From Mangifera indica (Eukaryota; Streptophyta; Magnoliopsida; Sapindales; Anacardiaceae): a stretch of 64,000 bases of DNA. The stretch's first letter is position 1. The number at the start of each line of letters is the position of its first letter. Position numbers and translations under genes: made by a program. The notes below the pieces were generated by a model. It worked only from the letters and a program-made list of their open reading frames with translations, was not told where the DNA came from and did no database searches. The stretch is taken from positions 23,405,568 through 23,469,567 of the forward strand of contig NC_058138.1 of NCBI RefSeq assembly GCF_011075055.1, given 5' to 3'. Positions 56,971 through 64,000 of the stretch are shown here, piece by piece.

Positions 56971-57039
56971 TACTAAATAATATTGTATTATAATTATATA
57001 TAACATGAAATGAATATATAAAATAAACAAGTAAATTAT

Positions 57040-57535
57040 ATTTATATTTATATATATAACAAGTGATATAAATCCCCATTTTGTTGTATTTTATTTGAGT
57101 CTTTACAACGTAACTATCACTTATGAAACTATTGAAAGAGATTTAAAAAATTTCAAAAATACTCTCAAATTTTTCAAATTTCCAACAACCCTTGAAAAAA
57201 TTATTAACATCCCAAAATTTACAAAAATTACAAAACACCTCAAAGATACGATTATACATCATTGACACTCTTATGCTTATTTATACTTGCAATTTTTTAT
57301 TTTTAATTGAAATTAATATAAATTAGTGACATAAAAAGTTATTTAATAAATTTTGGGGACAAAGTGTGATTTGGTTTGAGGGCTTTTTTTTCTTTTCAAT
57401 AATTTTATAAAAAAAATATAACAAATTTTTTGATAAATTTTTGCATATGGTGAGAAAATAATTTTTTTTTTAAACTTAAATGGTGAAAATTTCTCATTTC
57501 ATCAAACCTTGGGTGTGAAATAGTTATTTGACCTA
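57040..57535. mobile_element. Partial copy of the 55821-56970 element
   Basis: The interior (ACTATTGAAAGAGATTT.., CATTGACACTC) and the right end (CATCAAACCTTGGGTGTGAAATAG) match that element, but no clear left end is present. Confidence 0.55.
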
Positions 57536-58586
57536 TATATAATATAAAACAATACAGTTTATGATTTGGTTTGAAAACCACCTAACTTGCAACCCAAAAC
57601 CGTAAATTATTTTTCTAAATTTATTAACCGAAACCAAATTTAAACCAAACCAAACCAATACATAATAATTTATTTGTGGGAGAAAATGATTAAATTAAGT
57701 AAATTAAAGTGATGGATCTCCATATAAGATTCTTCCAAACATAAGTCTTGGTCAATGGTTGTTAAGGTGGTGGAGCTTTCTTAGAATTCTAAATTTAAAC
57801 TCATAATGAAATTAATCTTTTATAAGTTTAGACAATTGTGTTGAGAGACTTGAAAAATTAGGAGTATTTCACTTAATTTTAGAAAACTTTAAATATTTAC
57901 AATCACATCGATAAAAGTGCGAAGGAATCATGATCATTGTAGGTCATATTTTCTCTAATAATGTAAATACACTTTAAGAAAAATTTAATACTCCTTTATG
58001 TCAACCAATGTAATTGTAACACCTAGCTTCTATAAATTCTTGACTTGAAAAATGAGGCTACGTTCACAACACTGTTAGAAAAAGTTGATGGTCTTCTAAG
58101 TCTATGTAATTGGAATATTAATAGAGTACAAATATGAATGAGAAAAAGGCAATTGTTGCATTCACATTGACTCAAAAAGTCTAAAAAAAAAAAAGACAAA
58201 CGTGAATCGAATATGAATAGGCTCCCACTAAATAAAAAAAAGTTAAATTTGTTTCCATGATTTACTATTGAAGAAATTCATAAAGTATAGCTTTAATCAA
58301 TACAAGTAAAATCTTATGAAATCCTTATATGTTTCTTTAATTACATTAACTAGGGTAGTAAATAAGCAGTGTACCTGTCAACCAGTTTACATTAACTTGG
58401 AAAATATGGTATAAAATTATTTAATAAAATTTTAGGGGTAAATATATTTAATAAAATTTTAGGAGTAAAGTGTCATTTACCCCTTATATATATAAAACTA
58501 TATGTACAAATAATATTGGATATTATTTTATATTACATTTTTAATTGTCCAATCATATAATAATATATTGTTCTTTTATTATTTTA
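57536..58586. other. AT-rich intergenic DNA
   Basis: No gene or element boundary recognised. Confidence 0.4.
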
Positions 58587-59121
58587 GGAAAATTATAATA
58601 AATGGCCAAAATTAAGGGGGTTTAAGAAAATTATCCAAAACAATAAGGTTTAATAAAAAATGCCCAACTTTTGTGAAATGACAAAACTGCCCTTGTATAT
58701 TAACAAGGAATTCCCACTGTTTCCACGATTTTTGAGTAATTTTTTTATTATTGACATTCTAAAGTATTTCAATATATTTATTTATTCATAACATATTATT
58801 TTCAATGTAGTTTTCACAAATTGATGTTTTTCAATTCGAATTCAGAAATACAAATTTCTTCTTTCTAAACGAATTTGTAGTAATTGATATTAAATAAAAA
58901 TGAGAGTGAAAGTGAGTATTTAAGTGATATAAAATATGTATGTAATAAGAGTGAGAGTGAGGGACTTTATATAAATGTGATGAAGAGTAATTTTGATATT
59001 TTAAAAACATTAGGGCATTTTTGCTTAAGAATGGTGAATTTAGGTGTTTTTGCTTAGAAATAGTAAAATTAGACATTTTTGCTTAATAGAGGGGTAATTT
59101 GACTATTTATTATAATTTCCC
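58587..59121. mobile_element. Small TIR element, 535 bp
   Basis: Left end GGAAAATTATAATAAATGGCC; right end on the other strand GGGAAATTATAATAAATAGTC, then further inverted similarity of ~20 bases. Flanking 9-mers ATTATTTTA and TTATTATTA match only loosely in AT-rich DNA, so the target duplication is unproven. The 81-codon minus-strand frame inside is not recognisable. Confidence 0.6.
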
Positions 59122-59950
59122 TTATTATTATTAGGGTAAACATTTTTTTTAATAGTTGCTTGAGAAAAGATTATATTGAGTAAATTACTTTGTACAAAAT
59201 CCCTCATTCTCAGAAAATACTCTGTACAAATAAGATTAATATTTTTAAATTTGCAGTGTCACATCCAGAATAACTGTTGCTAATTAATCTGAACGGTCAA
59301 AAAACTGCAAATAAAGATTTATATAATAATTTTTCACAAGATAATGGAAAGAGAGAATAGGAATGGAAAGAAAATCATGCCTACAAAATGTGCCAACTCC
59401 AATTTAAAGCAATAAAGACGAGAAAAAGAGGTAATTGTTGCATTCACATTGACTCAAAGTCTAAGAAACTGTATAAACGCAGAAATGAAAAGTAATATTA
59501 CGTCTAAAATGTGTTTGGTATTTTTAAATTAGACAAACAAAGTAATTATAAATTATAATATTAGTATATATTCAAAAGTAATATTATGCAAACAAATTAT
59601 ATTTATTATACAAAAAATCTTTAACAAATTGATGTGAAAATTCTACTTTTTTTTCGTCTATATGGATAATATTATTCATTTATTAATTTCCTTTTATTTT
59701 AGTTGTTTTATTTTTATTTAATGTATATTTCATTGTTTGGAGACTGAGAGTTGAGCAAAGTATTAATACTTTTTAATTGCATTACTAAAAAGTTATTGAT
59801 TTTAAATAAAAGAAGAAAAAATATTTTATTAATGGAAAACACGTGGAAATCCAAGAGAAATGAGGGTCTCATTGTAATATATATAGAGTAAGGGCATTGT
59901 GTTGTGAGTCACAAGAGCTAGCAATATATAGCTTATTATACAGATTAGAA
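59122..59950. promoter_or_regulatory. Upstream region of the LRR gene
   Basis: AT-rich. A TATA-like TAATATATATAGAG lies at 59875-59888, about 65 bases before the likely start codon. The rest shows nothing recognisable. Confidence 0.4.
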
Positions 59951-62900
59951 ATGGGTTGTAAGTGGATTTTGATGTTGTTAGTAATGGAGTTGGTTTGTTT
60001 GGGTGAGTGTTGTCTGGATGAAGAGAGAAGTGCCCTTCTGCAACTTAAACCTTTTTTCAATTATTATGATTTTAATTACAAACGTCTCAAGCTTTCCAAT
60101 TGGGTAGAGAATTCAGACTGTTGTGCATGGGAAATGGTTAAGTGCGACAACATTAATGGCAGAGTCATCGAACTTGATCTTTCTAGAGAAAGTTATTTGA
60201 ATCTAGAAGAACCCCGATATCTAAATGCATCTTTGTTTTTTCCTTTCCAACGACTACAAATACTGTATTTAGATAACAATAATATAAACGGTTGTGTTGA
60301 GAGCGAAGGTCAATTATCTTTCTCCTTTGAACTTTATTATTTCTATATTTAGCATTATATTTAATTTTCTGTTAATTTATTTACATCTACCTAGTATCAT
60401 ATGATTTTAATAAAATCTACAAATTCCTCAAAAATTTCTCCTTTGTAGATTTATATTATTTGTAAGCATTTAATAAAAATACTGGCAAAGGTCCTCACAT
60501 ATATTCTGTGAATAATTTTGTGATACATTATATGATTATATACATGAAACAATTTATTGGCTTGAAAATGTTTGAGTAGTTGCAGGTTTTGAGAGGCTAT
60601 CAAGGCTGAGAAACTTGGAGCAACTAAGTTTAACTGGAAACAAATTCAATAATAACATCTTATCATCTCTAGCCAGTCTCTCATTAAAAAAATTGTATCT
60701 AAATGAGAATAATTTGAATGGGAGTACTAATATTCAAGGTAAACCATAATTTCAACTATTTTTTCTTTGTCTTTTTTGTTTTGTTGAATTTACAATATAA
60801 TTAGATATTTTAAATTAAATATATGAAACAGTACTTAATCTTGTGAAATTGTTTGACTATTTTTAGGTTTGAGTAATTTGAAGGTTCTAGGTTTAAGTCA
60901 TAACAACCTCAATAATAGAATATTATCATCTTTAGCTGATCTTTCTTCATTAAAATCTTTGTATGTGAATAAAATTAGATTGAACGGAACTGTTGATGTT
61001 GAAAGTAAGCATGATAAAATTTCTCTTATGATCAATTTTTAATCAATTTTGTTTCATTTATCACTAGGATTATATTCCCTAAAGAACTTAGAGGAATTGC
61101 ACATGAGTTGGAATAAGATTGACCAATTTGTAAACTTCAAAGGTAAATAATGATTTCTGTTTCATTTCTTGGTATATATTACATTGAAGATTGTTGATTA
61201 TAAATTTAGTTTTTTAACATATAGATTATGGAGGCTTGAAGAACTTGAGTATCCTTTATCTATATAATATGGAAACCACTAATGCAACTGCCCTCTTCTT
61301 ATCAACATTGATGTCATTCTCCTCCTTGAAGACACTTTATTTTTCATATAATGATGCTACTCAAATTGAGATTACTCAAGGTAAGAAATAAGTTAAAGTT
61401 ATGATGCAAAAACAAAATTTCTGACAAATTTTCAATTACTTATCTAGTGTTATTTTAACAGAGTTGCACAATGTGACCAGCAGCCTAGAAGAATTGTTCT
61501 TGGATTATAATAAGCTCCATATAAACTTTCCAAATATTGTTAAAATTTTTCCTTCACTGAAATATTTGTCAATGTGGCATTGTGAGCTCAACTACTTCTC
61601 AGAAATTAAAGGTATATAAATGATTGTGTGACGTGCTATTCAGATCAATTTCCATATATATAACCTAGAGTCATTTTAAATATGTTGTTCTGTTACAACA
61701 GAGTTGCAGAATTTGACCAGCTTGGAAGAATTGCAGTTGTACTACTCTAAGCTCCCCAGAAGTTTTCTACAATTTGTTGCACCTTTTACTTCACTGAGAG
61801 ATTTGTCAATCAGGAATTGTGAGTTCAATGGCATCCCAAAAATTCAAGGTAAATAAAAGATTAATTACAATGTGCTATATATTCTACTTAATTATATGTG
61901 CAATGAAATTCACGAAAATTCATGTCAATATTGTAGGTCCCCTTAATCTAAAAAATTTGGAAAGTTTGGACATGGAATATACTACTCTCAACACAAGCTT
62001 TTCTAAAATCTTTAGGCTGGGAACTTCTCTTAAAACATTATCATTGTCTCACTGCGGACTCAGTGGCACATTGGCTGACCAAGGTTAGTAATTTGCTCAT
62101 ATTCTTTCTCCTTTCTCCTCCCTAAGTCAAAATTAATTATAATTACAATGACCTAATGAGAATATAAAGGAATTACAAGTATTAATATACATAAAATTGT
62201 TTTTAATTTTAAGCTTGGAGATTGCGATTCTACCTTCTATTGTTTAAGACATTGGATTCTTCATAAATAAAAGACATGTTTCATTATAGGCTTGTGTGAG
62301 CTGATGGATTTGGAAGAGTTGGATATTGGCTATAATGATTTAACGGGTGTCTTACCTCTATGTCTTGCAAATTTGACTTCACTTTGACAATTAGATATAT
62401 CTTCTAACCAAATTATTGGAAACATCTCCTCATCTCCCCTTAATAACCTAAAATCCATTGAAGTCCTCTACATTTCAGACAATCTCTTTGAAATCCCAAT
62501 TTCACTCAATTCATTTTTTAACCTTTCAAATCTCAAAAATTTCGAGAGTGAAAATAACCAAATTTATATTGAAACCATGTCATATTCCATGACCCCAAAA
62601 TTCCAATTAAATTCCATCAAATTATTTTGTTATGGAAGTGTTGGCCCTTTTCCAAAATTTCTTTACCATCAACATGACTTACGATATGTTGATCTCTCTC
62701 ACATTAACTTGACTGGAGAATTTCCGTATTGGCTATTATACAACAATACCCAATTGAAATCACTTATACTAGTTAATAATTCTCTTTTAGGGAGTTTCCA
62801 ACTATCATTTCAACCTCATATGAATTTATCAATACTAGATATCTCCTTAAATTTCTTCCATGGTCAAATTTTGATGAATATTGGTGCAAAACTACTAGGG

Positions 62901-64000
62901 CTAATGCTGTTAAACATGTCTAGAAATGATTTCAATGGTAACATTCCATCTACTCTTGGTAATATGAGCTCATTGCTAAGTTTAGACATATCAGACAATA
63001 ACTTGTCTGGTGGAATACCTGAACAGTTGGTCATAAGTTGCTCCTTACTAAGAGTACTTATTCTTTCAAACAACAATTTGCAAGGCCAAATCTTTTCTAA
63101 TAATTTTGGCTTGACAAAGTTACGAGGTTTACAATAGGATGACAACCATTTTAGAGGAAAGATTCCAGAAAGTTTGTTAAATTGCTATACTTTAGAAGTG
63201 TTACATCTCAATGATAACAATCTCTCAGGTAAGATTCCAAGATGGTTTGGAAATCTATCATATTTAATTGATATAGTGATGTTTAATAATCAGCTTGAAG
63301 GTCTACTTCCAAAGAAACTTTGTCAATGTCAAAATCTTGAAATTTTGGATATTTCAGAGAACAATATATTTGGAAGTTTACTGCCCTGTCTTGGCCTTTC
63401 AAATATCAGACAGGTTCACTTGTCAAGAAATAGATTAAGGGGACAATTAAGAAATGCTCTTTGCATTAATAGTTCTTTCTTGGAGGTCTTAAATCTTAGC
63501 TATAACCACATAGAAGGGGACATTCCAAGTTGGATCGAGAAACTTTTGTCCTTACGTTACTTGATCTTAAGTAACAACAATCTTAAAGGTGAATTACCTA
63601 CACAATCATGCAATTTGAGAGAATTATGTTTGATAGATCTTTCTCAAAACAATCTTTTTGGTAAAATCCCTTCTTGCCTAAATTTTACCACCCTCTATGA
63701 AGGAAGTGAGAATGATGAAAGTTTAATTTATGAATTTTTTGTTCCTTATTATGGAGTTGTGATAAGGGGAAGTGAAGAATCAATACAGTTCACTACTAAA
63801 AGTATATCTTACTCTTACAAAGCAAAAATGCTTGCATATATGTCTAGAATTGATCTTTCATGCAATAGATTATTCGGTGAAATTCCTTATCAAATTGGAA
63901 ATCTTACAAAGATTCATAATCTTAATCTTTCTCATAATAATTTAACAGGATCAATCCCAAAAACATTCCCAAACCTCAAATAGATTGAGAGTTTAGATCT
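59951..64000 (+). pseudogene. LRR receptor-like protein (RLP) gene with in-frame stops, cut by the window edge
   Basis: RLPs are cell-surface LRR proteins lacking a kinase, used in defence or development. Start MGCKWILMLLVMELVCLG (signal peptide), then the LRR N-cap CLDEERSALLQLK..NWVENSDCCAWEMVKC. Nine exons fit GT-AG and keep phase 1: 59951-60308, 60586-60738, 60867-61004, 61068-61142, 61225-61380, 61462-61611, 61702-61848, 61937-62083, 62290 onward; the inner ones are all multiples of three, two LRRs or so each. The last long exon carries ~20 more repeats (such as LDISDNNLSGGIPEQL) and an island region around YYGVVIRGSEESIQFTTKS. Stops break it at 62385-62387 (TGA for an expected Arg), 63135-63137 (TAG) and 63981-63983 (TAG for an expected Gln). 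No frameshift. The membrane segment would lie beyond the window. Probably a pseudogene; a short secreted product from the intact first exons is possible. Confidence 0.9.

Noticed and set aside
1..64000. tRNA, rRNA or riboswitch genes
   Set aside because: I scanned for tRNA-like B-box words and cloverleaf context and found none I could support apart from retroelement primer-binding sites.

Overview
The window is nuclear DNA of a flowering plant, almost certainly a eudicot. It is AT-rich, has GT-AG introns, carries plant-only families (DUF247, xylan glucuronosyltransferase, U/P-type cyclin, LRR receptor-like protein), and is full of Ty1/copia, Ty3/gypsy, hAT, Mutator-like and Tourist-like elements. 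Most of it is a decaying tandem-duplication landscape. Only two genes look intact to me: a cyclin-U/P gene (27548-28225, +) and a DUF247 gene (44556-45815, -). A third, a GUX-like GT8 glucuronosyltransferase (22887-25115, -), is complete except for one frameshift in exon 1.

Layout. 1-380: C-rich minisatellite. 985-2926: an old copy of the GT8 3' flank plus the last ~160 codons of GT8, holding a Tourist-like MITE. 2935-6100 and 8232-9494: four broken DUF247 copies, with a second copy of the same MITE at 7278-7759. 9900-12440: about eight copies of a ~315 bp satellite. 13333-18478: a nested retroelement block (gypsy pol remnant on the minus strand, bracketed by inverted repeats, holding a 1.6 kb hAT element). 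18868-25115: the second copy of the GT8 segment, with a 3.1 kb Mutator-like element inserted 20 bp past the GT8 stop codon. 27548-28225: cyclin. 28800-36290: an island of truncated gene pieces that keep their introns (two Miro GTPase copies, a type II CPD photolyase, a peroxisomal adenine nucleotide carrier). 36590-37760: two more broken DUF247 copies. 37955-42303: a full-length but decayed copia element. 42600-44555: paralogous flank. 44556-45815: the intact DUF247 gene. 45850-48420: a 483 bp tandem array with exon-like segments. 48425-52875: small DUF247 scraps and repeats. 55370-59121: TIR elements. 59951-64000: an LRR receptor-like protein gene with many small exons and three in-frame stops, running off the right edge.

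Because the flanking DNA was duplicated, several transposon insertions can be dated and bounded inside the window: the paralogous copy shows the empty site with a single target-site copy. This holds for the MITE (empty at ~19535), the Mutator-like element (empty at 2413-2421) and the gypsy block (empty at ~44128).

No operon-like cooperation is expected. The functional theme is a DUF247 cluster next to an LRR receptor-like gene, plus one cell-wall glycosyltransferase and one cyclin. All family names come from recognising translated sequence by eye; no database search was run.
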